Below are positions 53,927 through 61,832 of a stretch of 64,000 bases of DNA, in pieces (positions within the stretch are counted from its first letter, which is position 1; the number at the start of each line of letters is the position of its first letter). Location of the stretch: contig NZ_BMEQ01000002.1 of the NCBI RefSeq assembly GCF_014636775.1, forward strand, positions 1 through 64,000. Reading direction: 5' to 3'. The position numbers and the translations under genes were made by a program. The notes beneath the pieces were generated by a model. It made no database searches. It was not told where the DNA came from and saw only the letters and a list, made by a program, of their open reading frames with translations. This stretch comes from Kocuria dechangensis (GTDB taxonomy: Bacteria; Actinomycetota; Actinomycetes; Actinomycetales; Micrococcaceae).

Positions 53927-55915
53927 ATGCGCACCGTCGACCCCGGCACCCTGCTCCGCCCCGCCCCGCCCCGATCCGAGTGGTCCGCCTGCCGGATGGG
54001 CCGGTTCCTCGAGCGCATCGAGGCCAAGACCGGCCGCACCTTCCCCGACTACGAGGCCGCCTGGGCCTGGTCGGTCGAGCACCTCGAGGAGTTCTGGGCG
54101 GAGGTGTGGGAGCACTTCGAGATCATCACCCACGCCCCCTACGAGACCGTGCTGGCCGAACGGACCATGCCCGGCGCCCGGTGGTTCCCCGGGGCCCGGA
54201 TCAACTACACCGAGCACATTCTCCGCTCCCTGCGCGAACGCTCCTCGGACGTCATGCTGAGGTCCCGCAGCCAGACCAACGGCAGTCTCGACTGGACCGG
54301 GGAGCGGCTGCTGGAGGAGATCGGGCGCATCCAGGCCGGCCTGCGCCGGGCGGGCGTCCGGCGCGGGGACCGGGTCGCCGGGTACCTGCCCAACATCCCC
54401 CAGACCGTGGCCGCCTACCTCGCCGCCACCGCCATGGGCGCGATCTGGTGCTCCGTGCCCCCGGAGATGGGCCCCAAGAGCGTGCTGGACCGGATCACCC
54501 AGCTCGAGCCCTCCCTGCTGATCGCCATCGACGGCTACCGCTGGGGGGCCAAGGACCTGTCGCGAGCCGAGGACCTCGCCCGCATCCGGACGTCCCTGCC
54601 AGAGGTGCCCGTGGTCCTGCTGCCCTACCTGGACGAGAACTGCCCCGTGCCCGACGGAGCCGTCCCCTGGACCGAGTTCACTCACGAGCAGGGCGAGATC
54701 GCGATCGAGGCGGTCCCGTTCGAGCACCCTCTGACCGTGCTGTTCTCCTCCGGGACCACGGGCAGGCCCAAGGCCATCGTCCACTCCCACGGCGGACTGC
54801 TGCTGGAGCACTACAAGGCCATGGGCCTGCACTTCGACATGGGCCCGGAGGACACCGCCTTCTTCTTCTCCACCACCGGGTGGATGGTGTGGACCCTGTC
54901 CATCTCCTGCCTGCTCGTGGGCGCGGCCATGGTTCTCGAGGACGGGGACCCGAACTGGCCGGCCCTGGACGGGCCCTGGTCCCAGTGGGCGGTCCTCGAG
55001 GAGACGCAGGCCACCTACTTCGCGACCGGCTCCGCGTACATGGCCGCCTCCGCCCACGCCGGTCTGCGTCCGGGCCGGACCTGGGACCTGTCCCGGGTGC
55101 GGGAGATCCAGTGCTCGGGCTCCCCGCTCGCCGCCGACGTCGCCGCCTGGGTCTACGACGAGGTGAATCCTGACGTGCTCCTGGCCCCGACCTCGGGAGG
55201 CACGGACATCTGCGCCGCCTTCGTCGGGGCCTCCCCGCTGACCCCGGTCTGGGCCGGGGAGATGTCATGCCGCCCCCTCGGGGTGGCCGTCGAGTCCTGG
55301 GACCCCGAGGGCACCCCGCTCGTCGGGGCACCGGGTGAGCTGGTGGCCACCCAGCCGATGCCCTCGATGCCCGTGTTCTTCTGGGGCGACGGGAACAACG
55401 AGCGCTACCTGAACAGCTACTTCGGCGCCTACGAGGGCGTGTGGCGCCACGGGGACTGGCTGATCCACACCGAGCGGGGCAGCTGGGTGATCACCGGCCG
55501 TTCCGACGCGACCCTCAACCGCGGCGGCGTGCGCCTGGGCACCGCCGAGTTCTACGCCGTCCTGGACGGGGTGGCCCACGTCGACGACTCCATGGTGCTG
55601 CACTTCGAGGACGGCGGCGGAATGGGCAAGCTGGTCCTGCTCGTCGACGCCGACGAGGGCGCCGACACCGCCCAGCTCGAGAAGACGATCCGGACCGCCC
55701 TGCGCACCGAGCTCTCGCCCCGGCACGTGCCCGACCACATCGTGTTCGTGGAGTCCATCCCGCGCAACCCCAACGGCAAGCGCCTGGAGATCCCGCTCAA
55801 GCGCATCATCCAGGGCGCGGTCCTGGGCGAGGTCCTCGATCCGGGCGCGGTGATCCGTGCGGAGGACATCGACGAGACCGTCCGGCGCGTCAACCGCGCC
55901 CTGCGGCCCGGCTGA
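53927..55915 (+). CDS. Acetoacetate-CoA ligase-like acyl-CoA synthetase
   Basis: A 662-residue ANL-superfamily enzyme. The N-terminal stretch with FPDYEAAWAWSVEHLEEFW and MPGARWFPGARINYTEHIL is the ACS_N domain of acetoacetyl-CoA synthetases; LFSSGTTGRPKAIVHSHGG is the ATP-binding loop, TTGWMVW the A5-type region, and NPNGKRLEIPLKR carries the catalytic A10 lysine. Length and layout match acetoacetate-CoA ligase. It would activate acetoacetate or a related 3-oxoacid imported by the upstream transporter. The ATG at 53927 has GAAGGA upstream. Confidence 0.85.
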   Translation: MRTVDPGTLLRPAPPRSEWSACRMGRFLERIEAKTGRTFPDYEAAWAWSVEHLEEFWAEVWEHFEIITHAPYETVLAERTMPGARWFPGARINYTEHILRSLRERSSDVMLRSRSQTNGSLDWTGERLLEEIGRIQAGLRRAGVRRGDRVAGYLPNIPQTVAAYLAATAMGAIWCSVPPEMGPKSVLDRITQLEPSLLIAIDGYRWGAKDLSRAEDLARIRTSLPEVPVVLLPYLDENCPVPDGAVPWTEFTHEQGEIAIEAVPFEHPLTVLFSSGTTGRPKAIVHSHGGLLLEHYKAMGLHFDMGPEDTAFFFSTTGWMVWTLSISCLLVGAAMVLEDGDPNWPALDGPWSQWAVLEETQATYFATGSAYMAASAHAGLRPGRTWDLSRVREIQCSGSPLAADVAAWVYDEVNPDVLLAPTSGGTDICAAFVGASPLTPVWAGEMSCRPLGVAVESWDPEGTPLVGAPGELVATQPMPSMPVFFWGDGNNERYLNSYFGAYEGVWRHGDWLIHTERGSWVITGRSDATLNRGGVRLGTAEFYAVLDGVAHVDDSMVLHFEDGGGMGKLVLLVDADEGADTAQLEKTIRTALRTELSPRHVPDHIVFVESIPRNPNGKRLEIPLKRIIQGAVLGEVLDPGAVIRAEDIDETVRRVNRALRPG

Positions 55916-55958
55916 GCGACCCATGGACGACGTCACCGGTGGGAGGTGCCCCCACGGG

Positions 55959-56732
55959 TCAGGCGGGCGCCTCCGCGGCGAGCAGCTCCTCCAGGGCGGC
56001 CCTGGCGGCGACCAGACCCTCCGCGTAGCCGGGCATGTCCTGGCGGCGGAACCGCACGCTGGGCACCGCGGTGGTCAGCGCGGCCACCACGCTGCCCGAC
56101 GGGGCGTGCACGCTGACTCCCACACCGTGCACGCCCCGCTCGGTCTCCTCGACGCTGGTGCCGTAGCCCACCCGCCGCACCGTGGCCAGATTCCGCTTCA
56201 GGGCGTTGAGCGTGGTGAACCGGGCTGTCGGCCAGGGCGTCAGGCCCCCGCGGTAGAGCCGTTCCAGCTCGGGGTTGCTCATCTCCGCCAGCATCGCCTT
56301 GCCCCCCGCCGAGCAGTAGGCCGGCATCTTGTCGTTGAGGCGCATCCCGACCCGCAGACCCCGCTCCACGTCCTCGATCCCGTCGATGAACAGGATGCTG
56401 TTGCCCGAGAGCACCATGAGCTGGACCGTCTCCCCCAGCCGTTCGTGGAGCTCCTGCAGCACCGGGTAGGCCAGCCGCCGCAGCAGTCCCGCACCGACCT
56501 GCGCGGCCTGCGGGACGAAGACCGGCCCGGCCACGTACCGGCGCTCGCGGTCCTGCGCGGCGAACCCGCGGTGGGCCAGGGCGCTGAGCAGGCGGTGGGC
56601 GGTGGAGGGGGCCGTGCCCAGCACCTCGGCGGCCTCGTGCACGGAGAGCCGACGGCCCCCGCGCAGCAGCAGCGCCAGGTGCAGGGCCCGGTCGACCGAC
56701 TGCAGGGGAGCGGCCTCGGAATTGTTCTGCAT
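55959..56732 (-). CDS. IclR-family regulator of the AAHS/CoA-ligase/SDR module
   Basis: A 257-residue IclR regulator. The helix-turn-helix region reads LSVHEAAEVLGTAPSTAHRLLSALA (residues about 28-55); the effector domain holds LGETVQLMVLSGNSILFID, PAYCSAGGKAMLAEM and GVGVSVHAPSGSVVAALT. I chose the ATG at 56732. It lies between the convergent CoA ligase gene and the divergent SDR gene, so it probably controls both. A 19-bp palindrome sits in the 118-bp divergent gap. Confidence 0.86.
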   Translation of the reverse strand: MQNNSEAAPLQSVDRALHLALLLRGGRRLSVHEAAEVLGTAPSTAHRLLSALAHRGFAAQDRERRYVAGPVFVPQAAQVGAGLLRRLAYPVLQELHERLGETVQLMVLSGNSILFIDGIEDVERGLRVGMRLNDKMPAYCSAGGKAMLAEMSNPELERLYRGGLTPWPTARFTTLNALKRNLATVRRVGYGTSVEETERGVHGVGVSVHAPSGSVVAALTTAVPSVRFRRQDMPGYAEGLVAARAALEELLAAEAPA

Positions 56733-56760
56733 AACGGGATCCTGGCACGGCGACACCCCT

Positions 56761-56779
56761 GAGGAGAACGGTTCTCCTC
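56761..56779. promoter_or_regulatory. 19-bp palindromic operator candidate between iclR and SDR genes
   Basis: GAGGAGAAC-G-GTTCTCCTC is a perfect palindrome with one central base, in the divergent gap between the IclR gene (ATG at 56732) and the SDR gene (56851). It is longer than chance would readily give here, and a likely site for the IclR protein. Confidence 0.6.
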
Positions 56780-56850
56780 GACCGTCCGACCCCGGACACC
56801 GTCACCTTCCGGAATCGACACCCACCTCAGCCACGAGAAAGGCACTCACC

Positions 56851-57615
56851 ATGACACCCCAGCGCGTTCTGGTCACCGCCGGCGCCAACGGCATCGGCCT
56901 GGCCATCGCCCGGGCCTTCGCCGCCGACGGCGCCCGCGTCCACATCGGCGACGTCGACCCCACCGCCCTCGAGCAGGCCACCGCCGGCTCCGGAGCCGTC
57001 ACCGGCTCCGTCTGCGACGTCAGCGACCCGGCCGCGGTCGAGGGGCTGTTCGACGACGTCCGCGGCACCCTCGGCGGGCTGGACGTGCTGGTGAACAACG
57101 CCGGCATCGCCGGCCCCACCCAACCGGTGGCCGACTACGACCGGCAGGCCTGGAACGCCGTGCTCGGCGTGAACCTCACCGGCACCTTCCTCGTCACCCA
57201 GCAGGCCATCCCGCTGCTGAAGGAGTCCCAGCGGGGATCGATCATCGTCATGAGCTCCATCGCCGGGCGCTTCGGCTACCCCAACCGGGTGGCCTACTCC
57301 ACCACCAAGTGGGGCCTGGTCGGGTTTGCCAAGACGCTGTCCCTGGAGCTGGGCCCGCACGGGATCACCGCCAACACCATCCATCCCGGCGCTGTCCAGG
57401 GGCCGCGGATCGAACAGGTGATGGCCGGGCGCGCCGCGGTCTCCGGGCGCAGCGTGGAGGAGGAGACGCAGCTGGCCCTGGCCAACCAGGCCGTCGACCG
57501 GTTCGTCGACCCGGCCGACATCGCCGCCCTGGCGCTCTTCCTCGCCGGACCGCACGGCCGCTCCATCTCCGGGCAGTCCTTCCCCATCGACGGCGACTCC
57601 AAGGCCGCCCAGTGA
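56851..57615 (+). CDS. Short-chain dehydrogenase/reductase (SDR)
   Basis: A 254-residue classical SDR. The NAD(P) loop is TAGANGIGLAIA near residue 8, with IGDVD after beta-2 (Asp suggests NAD preference), NNAGIAGP near residue 88 and the catalytic Ser-Tyr-Lys in MSSIAGRFGYPNRVAYSTTKW. The HPGAVQGPRIEQVMAGRAA segment and the ending FPIDGDS are found in SDRs that oxidise hydroxyacids, but I cannot fix the substrate. Located next to an acetoacetate-CoA ligase-like gene, a 3-hydroxyacid dehydrogenase is an attractive guess. The start is the ATG at 56851 behind GAGAAAGG. Confidence 0.85.
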   Translation: MTPQRVLVTAGANGIGLAIARAFAADGARVHIGDVDPTALEQATAGSGAVTGSVCDVSDPAAVEGLFDDVRGTLGGLDVLVNNAGIAGPTQPVADYDRQAWNAVLGVNLTGTFLVTQQAIPLLKESQRGSIIVMSSIAGRFGYPNRVAYSTTKWGLVGFAKTLSLELGPHGITANTIHPGAVQGPRIEQVMAGRAAVSGRSVEEETQLALANQAVDRFVDPADIAALALFLAGPHGRSISGQSFPIDGDSKAAQ

Positions 57616-57632
57616 CACCCACCCGGAGTGCC

Positions 57633-57658
57633 GGGATCGCATGTGCGCAAGCGATCCC
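57633..57658. terminator. Hairpin between the convergent SDR and GntR genes
   Basis: GGGATCGC (57633-57640) pairs with GCGATCCC (57651-57658) around a 10-nt loop, 18 bp after the SDR stop. It may end transcripts from both sides. Confidence 0.6.
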
Positions 57659-57708
57659 CACAAGGTTCGGCAGAGGCTGGATCGCCCCTTTCGGAACACG
57701 TGGATCGA

Positions 57709-58401
57709 CTAGCGGGAGCGGTTGGGGTCAGGGGACGGCTGTTGCAGTGCCGTCTTGCGCAGGAGCTGGAGGCGGAGTCGGCGGGCGGTCTCCATGTGCT
57801 CACGGGCGATGGTGCGGGCGGTCTTCTCGTCCTGGTCCTCGATGGCGCGCACCAGCCGTTCGTGCTCGTCGAGGGCGGCGTCCCATCGGTCCTCCGTCGA
57901 GAGGGTGGACTTGGGTGCGTGGACCAGGTGGGTGGAGAGACGTTCGAGCAGGTCCTGCAGCACGGGGTTGTGGGTGCACGCCCACACCGCGGCGTGGAAC
58001 TCCAGGTTGGTGGTGATCCGGGTGTGGTCGTCGGGGTCGACGAGGCCGCGGTCGCGCTCCACGAGAGCTTCCAGGCGCATGAGGTCGGGGAACTGGCGGG
58101 CGCGGGCGGCCTGGGCGGCGGCTTCCTGTTCGAGCAGGATGCGCATGTCGTAGATCTGGATGACCTGTTGGGGATCGATCTGGGGGACCTGCAGACCGCG
58201 GGCAACGCGTTCGAGCAGTCGTTCTTGCTGGAGGCGGGAGAGCGCCTCCCGGACGGGTGTCCGGGAGACGCCGAACCGCTGGGCCAGGGCCACTTCGCGC
58301 ATGGGGGTGCCCGGTTGGTGGATGCCGGTGAGGATCTCGTCGCGCAGGGCTACGAAGATGGCATCGCCGTCCGGGCGGGCGGAGGCCACGGTGTGCGTCA
58401 C
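57709..58401 (-). CDS. GntR-family (FCD) regulator of the tcu/tct module
   Basis: A 230-residue FadR-type regulator. The winged helix includes REVALAQRFGVSRTPVREALSRLQ (residues about 35-58), and the FCD domain has LEFHAAVWACTHNPVLQDLL and DEHERLVRAIEDQD with the usual metal-binding Asp/His residues. I chose the GTG at 58401 because of the AAGGGGAA site; the frame extends through tcuA only as an antiphase run. It follows tcuA by 53 bp and is probably in the same operon. The palindrome ACTGTATACAGT upstream of tcuA is of GntR type and its likely target. Confidence 0.87.
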   Translation of the reverse strand: MTHTVASARPDGDAIFVALRDEILTGIHQPGTPMREVALAQRFGVSRTPVREALSRLQQERLLERVARGLQVPQIDPQQVIQIYDMRILLEQEAAAQAARARQFPDLMRLEALVERDRGLVDPDDHTRITTNLEFHAAVWACTHNPVLQDLLERLSTHLVHAPKSTLSTEDRWDAALDEHERLVRAIEDQDEKTARTIAREHMETARRLRLQLLRKTALQQPSPDPNRSR

Positions 58402-58454
58402 TGGGGTTCCCCTTGCATGGTCGGCGGCCTGCGGTGGCCGGATGGGCACCAACT

Positions 58455-59942
58455 TTACGCCAGGGCTCCGGCGCGGCGTCCGAACACGCATCCGGCGGCC
58501 AGGCCGGTACCACCGGGGTAGTTGGTGCTGAACAGTCCTCCGAGCATCTCCCCGGCGGCGTAGAGGCCTTCGATGTGCTTCCCGTCGGCGTCGAGGACCC
58601 GGCCGTGGGTGTCGGCCTTGACGCCGCCGAAGGTGAAGGTGATCCCGCAGGTGACCCCGTAGGCGTAGAACGGGCCGGTCTCCAGGGGAGCGGCCCAGTT
58701 GCTCTTGGGCGGGGTGGTCTCGGCCTTGCGCCCGTCCTTGACGGTGGGGTCGAAGTCGACGGTCCGGTCGATGGAGGCGTTGTAGTCCTCGACGGTCTTC
58801 GCCAGCGCCCGGGGGTCGAGCCCGATCTTGGTGGCGAGCTCCTCGATGGTGTCGGCTGTGGCCACGGAGATGCCGGGCATGTCGTACTCCTCGGTGCGCA
58901 GCATCGGGCGCAGGGTGGCGTCGAAGATCTGGTAGGCCACCGAGCCGGGTTGCTTGAGGATCTCCTTGCCGTACTTGGCGTAGGTGTAGTTGCGGAAGTC
59001 CGCTCCCTCGTCCAGGAACCGCTTGCCCTCGGTGTTGACGATGATGCCCATCGGGTAGCTCTGGCGGGTGAGACGGTTGGTCAGCTCCCGGTTGGACTCG
59101 TTGGTGGGGGTGAAGGCGTCCCACTGCACGGAGTGGCAGGTGGACCAGTCCCCGCCCTTGGCCGCCCCGACCTCCAGGGCTGCGGCAATCATGTCCCCGG
59201 TGTTGTAGGGGGTGCCGCGCACCTTGGCGTTCTCCCACCCCTCCCCGAGGTGCTCGCGGCGCCAGGTCGGGTCGGACTCGAAGCCGCCGGCGGTGAGGAT
59301 CACGGACTCCGCCCGGATCACCTTGCGACCCCGGGCGGTCTCGACGGCCACGCCGACCACGCGCCCGTTCTCCACGCACAGCTCTGTAGCCCTGTGTCCG
59401 TAGCGCACCTGCACGCCGAGCTCCCCGGCGACCCGCGTGTGGTCGGCGATCAGGCCTTCGCCACCGCCGACGTTGCCCACGTGCAGCCCGCCCCAGAACA
59501 GGTAGCTACCATCGGGGCGCTCATAGGCCTGACGTTCGTACATCAGCCGGTACTTCAATCCCAGGCCGTTGAGCCACCGCAGGGTCGACTGGCTCTCACT
59601 GATGAGCACCTCGGTCAGCTGCGGATCGTTGCGGCCCTCGGTGACCTTCGCCAGATCGGCCGCGTACTCCTCGGCGCTGTAGGGCGGGACCACGGTCTTT
59701 TCATGACGGTCGTCGGACTCGACGAACCCCTGAAGATCCTCCAACCCGTCGTGGACGATGCGGGTGGCGCCGGCTGTATAGAAGCTGTTGCCCCCGGCCG
59801 TGTCCTGCTCCCCCTTCTCGAGCACGATCACCGACCGGCCCCGTACCGCTGCCGCGTGGGCGGCCGTGAAGCCGGCGTTGCCGCCACCGACCACCACCAC
59901 GTCGGTCGTCTCGATCTGCATGTCCGTGTTCTGAGCTGACAT
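58455..59942 (-). CDS. tcuA: FAD-dependent tricarballylate dehydrogenase-like protein (TcuA family)
   Basis: A 495-residue flavoprotein of the fumarate reductase/succinate dehydrogenase flavoprotein fold. The FAD loop reads VVVVGGGNAGFTAA (residues about 15-28), and FSTNYPGGTGLAAGCVFGRRA near the end is the late FAD-binding part. The overall sequence, including YAAGEMLGGLFSTNYPGGTG, fits TcuA, which oxidises tricarballylate to cis-aconitate. In Salmonella TcuB reoxidises the flavin; no tcuB is in this window. The ATG at 59942 has AGGAGG upstream. A tripartite transporter is divergent, so the substrate is a di- or tricarboxylate. Confidence 0.82.
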   Translation of the reverse strand: MSAQNTDMQIETTDVVVVGGGNAGFTAAHAAAVRGRSVIVLEKGEQDTAGGNSFYTAGATRIVHDGLEDLQGFVESDDRHEKTVVPPYSAEEYAADLAKVTEGRNDPQLTEVLISESQSTLRWLNGLGLKYRLMYERQAYERPDGSYLFWGGLHVGNVGGGEGLIADHTRVAGELGVQVRYGHRATELCVENGRVVGVAVETARGRKVIRAESVILTAGGFESDPTWRREHLGEGWENAKVRGTPYNTGDMIAAALEVGAAKGGDWSTCHSVQWDAFTPTNESNRELTNRLTRQSYPMGIIVNTEGKRFLDEGADFRNYTYAKYGKEILKQPGSVAYQIFDATLRPMLRTEEYDMPGISVATADTIEELATKIGLDPRALAKTVEDYNASIDRTVDFDPTVKDGRKAETTPPKSNWAAPLETGPFYAYGVTCGITFTFGGVKADTHGRVLDADGKHIEGLYAAGEMLGGLFSTNYPGGTGLAAGCVFGRRAGALA

Positions 59943-59970
59943 TGGTGCCTCCTGAAGTTGTTTGTACACA

Positions 59971-60002
59971 ACTGTATACAGTACTGCCGACCCGCTTGCC
60001 AA
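59971..60002 (-). promoter_or_regulatory. tcuA promoter overlapped by palindromic GntR-type operator
   Basis: On the minus strand -35 TTGGCA (59997-60002), 18-bp spacer, -10 TATACA (59973-59978). The perfect 12-bp palindrome ACTGTATACAGT (59971-59982) covers the -10, so a bound repressor would block the promoter. TGTATACA-type cores are usual for FadR/GntR proteins; the GntR regulator encoded after tcuA is the likely binder. Confidence 0.72.
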
Positions 60003-60076
60003 GATCTTTTCGAGGCAGGAACCCCGGCTTATGGGGACTCTTGAAGCTCACCACGCGACCTGAGGGGCGAGGGGCC

Positions 60077-60125
60077 TTGCGGTGATGAGGGTCACACCGT
60101 ATAACTGTATTCCAATGTGTACAGC
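60077..60125 (+). promoter_or_regulatory. tctCBA promoter with second operator-like site
   Basis: -35 TTGCGG (60077-60082), 17-bp spacer, -10 TATAAC (60100-60105). ACTGTAT (60104-60110) followed by GTACAG (60119-60124) repeats the arms of the upstream operator ACTGTATACAGT with a wider gap, so the same regulator probably binds here. Confidence 0.6.
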
Positions 60126-60222
60126 GGTATGCACGATGGATGATCCCCTCGGCACCACCGCGTGGGGCCGGTCATCGACCAGGTGCCCGAGCAGCCGACA
60201 ACGTCGTCAGGGAACGAGGATC

Positions 60223-61203
60223 ATGAAAAAGCCCCTCCGCACAGGCCTCTTCGGCCTGCTGGTGGCGGTGGTGACCGTGCTGGCCCTGGTCAACGCGGCC
60301 TCCTCCGGAGGAGTGAGCACCGCCCGCAACAAACTGACCCTCATCGCCCCGGCCGCCCCTGGGGGCGGCTGGGACGGGTTCGCACGCGAAGGCCAGCAGG
60401 CCCTGCGGGCCCAGGGAGTCGTCAACAACCCCCAGGTGGTCAACATCCCGGGCGCCGGAGGCACCATCGGGCTGAGCCAGTTCGTCCAGGACCCCGGACG
60501 CGAGGACGCCCTGATGGTCACCGGCGGAGTGATGGTCGGGGCCATCGAGCTGGCCGACAACCCCGAGTCCTTCGACGATGTGGTGCCCATCGCCCGGATG
60601 GCCGATGACTACGCGGCCCTGGTGGTCCCGGCCGACTCCGAGTTCCAGACCCTCGAGGACTTCCTCGCCGCCTGGAAGCAGGACCCCGGAGCCAACTCCA
60701 TGGGCGGCGGGTCCCTTGGCTCCATCGACCACCTGCTCAGCGGCCTGCTGGCCAAGGAGGTCGGGATCGACCCCAGCGCGGTGAACTACGTGGCCTACTC
60801 CGGCGGCGGAGAAGCGTTGAACTCCCTGCTCTCCCACACCACCGCAGCCGGGATGTCGGGCTACAACGAGGTCAAGGACCAGGTCGAGGCCGGCAGCCTG
60901 CGAGCCCTGGCCATCTCCTCCCCCGAACGCCTCGAGGGCGTGGACGTGCCCACCTTCCGGGAACAGGGCGTGGACGTCTCCATGCCCAACTGGCGCGGCG
61001 TCGTCGCCGCCCCGGGCATCACCGAGGAGGACAAGGAGGCATTCATCGACATCGTCACCGAGTGGCACGCCACCCCGGAGTGGCAGGACGCCCTGGCCCG
61101 CAACAACTGGGACGACACCTTCTCCACCGGCGAGGAGTTCGAGGACTTCATCGACGGCGAAGTGGCCACGGCCCAGCAGATCGTAAAGGACCTCGGACTA
61201 TGA
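60223..61203 (+). CDS. tctC: Tripartite tricarboxylate transporter, substrate-binding protein
   Basis: A 326-residue exported binding protein. An N-terminal hydrophobic segment (residues about 8-27) acts as signal or membrane anchor; no lipobox Cys is visible. TctC/BUG family marks are [16 protein letters not shown] (residues about 41-56), [14 protein letters not shown] and [20 protein letters not shown]. It captures a carboxylic acid such as tricarballylate or citrate outside the cell for TctAB. Starts at the ATG behind GAGGA. It overlaps tctB by 4 bp (ATGA). Confidence 0.9.
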   Translation: MKKPLRTGLFGLLVAVVTVLALVNAASSGGVSTARNKLTLIAPAAPGGGWDGFAREGQQALRAQGVVNNPQVVNIPGAGGTIGLSQFVQDPGREDALMVTGGVMVGAIELADNPESFDDVVPIARMADDYAALVVPADSEFQTLEDFLAAWKQDPGANSMGGGSLGSIDHLLSGLLAKEVGIDPSAVNYVAYSGGGEALNSLLSHTTAAGMSGYNEVKDQVEAGSLRALAISSPERLEGVDVPTFREQGVDVSMPNWRGVVAAPGITEEDKEAFIDIVTEWHATPEWQDALARNNWDDTFSTGEEFEDFIDGEVATAQQIVKDLGL

Positions 61204-61832
61204 GCATCATCGACACCACCACCTCCACCGGGGCACCCGCCACGGCCATCCCGCCCCGGAGAAGTTTCTGGACCGGCCGCAGCGAGTTCGCCCTGGTCGG
61301 GCTGCTGTACCTCATCGCCGGACTGCTCACCATCGGCACCGCCACCATGAACGTCCAGGGGGAGGCCGTGCCCGGACCGAGGTTCTTCCCGGTCATCGTG
61401 TGCGTGCTGCTCTACGCCACGGCCACCGTGCTGGCCGTCCACCTCCTGCGCCACCCGCATCTGCCCGACACCGACCCCCACCCCGGCCACGGCGACTTCT
61501 CCGCCGACATGCTCAAGGACCTGGGCCACGTCACCGGGGAGCGGACCGACGCCCACGAATACGGGATCTCCCCCCGGTGGAAGACCTACTCGGACTGGAA
61601 GACCCTCGGACAGATCGTGGGCGCCGCAGTGATCTTCATCGTCCTGCTCAAGGTGGTGGGCTGGGTCCTCTGCGCGGCCTTCCTGTTCTGGGTCGTCTCC
61701 CGCGCTCTGGGCAGCAGGCGACCGGTGTTCGATGTGGGCGTGGCCCTGCTGTTCTCATCGGTCATCCAGCTGGCCTTCAACGCCGGACTGGGACTGCCCC
61801 TGCCCCCCGGATTCCTGGAAGGACTGCTCTGA
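61200..61832 (+). CDS. tctB: Tripartite tricarboxylate transporter, small membrane subunit
   Basis: A 210-residue membrane protein with four expected segments (near residues 30-48, 60-80, 140-160 and 165-195), as in TctB. A hydrophilic loop with HPGHGDFSADMLKDLG lies in the middle and is longer than in short TctB proteins. The N-terminal 25 residues are cytoplasmic-like. The start overlaps tctC (ATGA) and the stop overlaps the tctA start (TGATG), so the three genes are translationally coupled. Confidence 0.88.
   Translation: MSIIDTTTSTGAPATAIPPRRSFWTGRSEFALVGLLYLIAGLLTIGTATMNVQGEAVPGPRFFPVIVCVLLYATATVLAVHLLRHPHLPDTDPHPGHGDFSADMLKDLGHVTGERTDAHEYGISPRWKTYSDWKTLGQIVGAAVIFIVLLKVVGWVLCAAFLFWVVSRALGSRRPVFDVGVALLFSSVIQLAFNAGLGLPLPPGFLEGLL

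Noticed and set aside
56851-57615. Assignment of the SDR as 3-hydroxybutyrate dehydrogenase
   Set aside because: Characteristic segments of that enzyme do not match closely; only the gene context points that way, so I kept a general SDR call.
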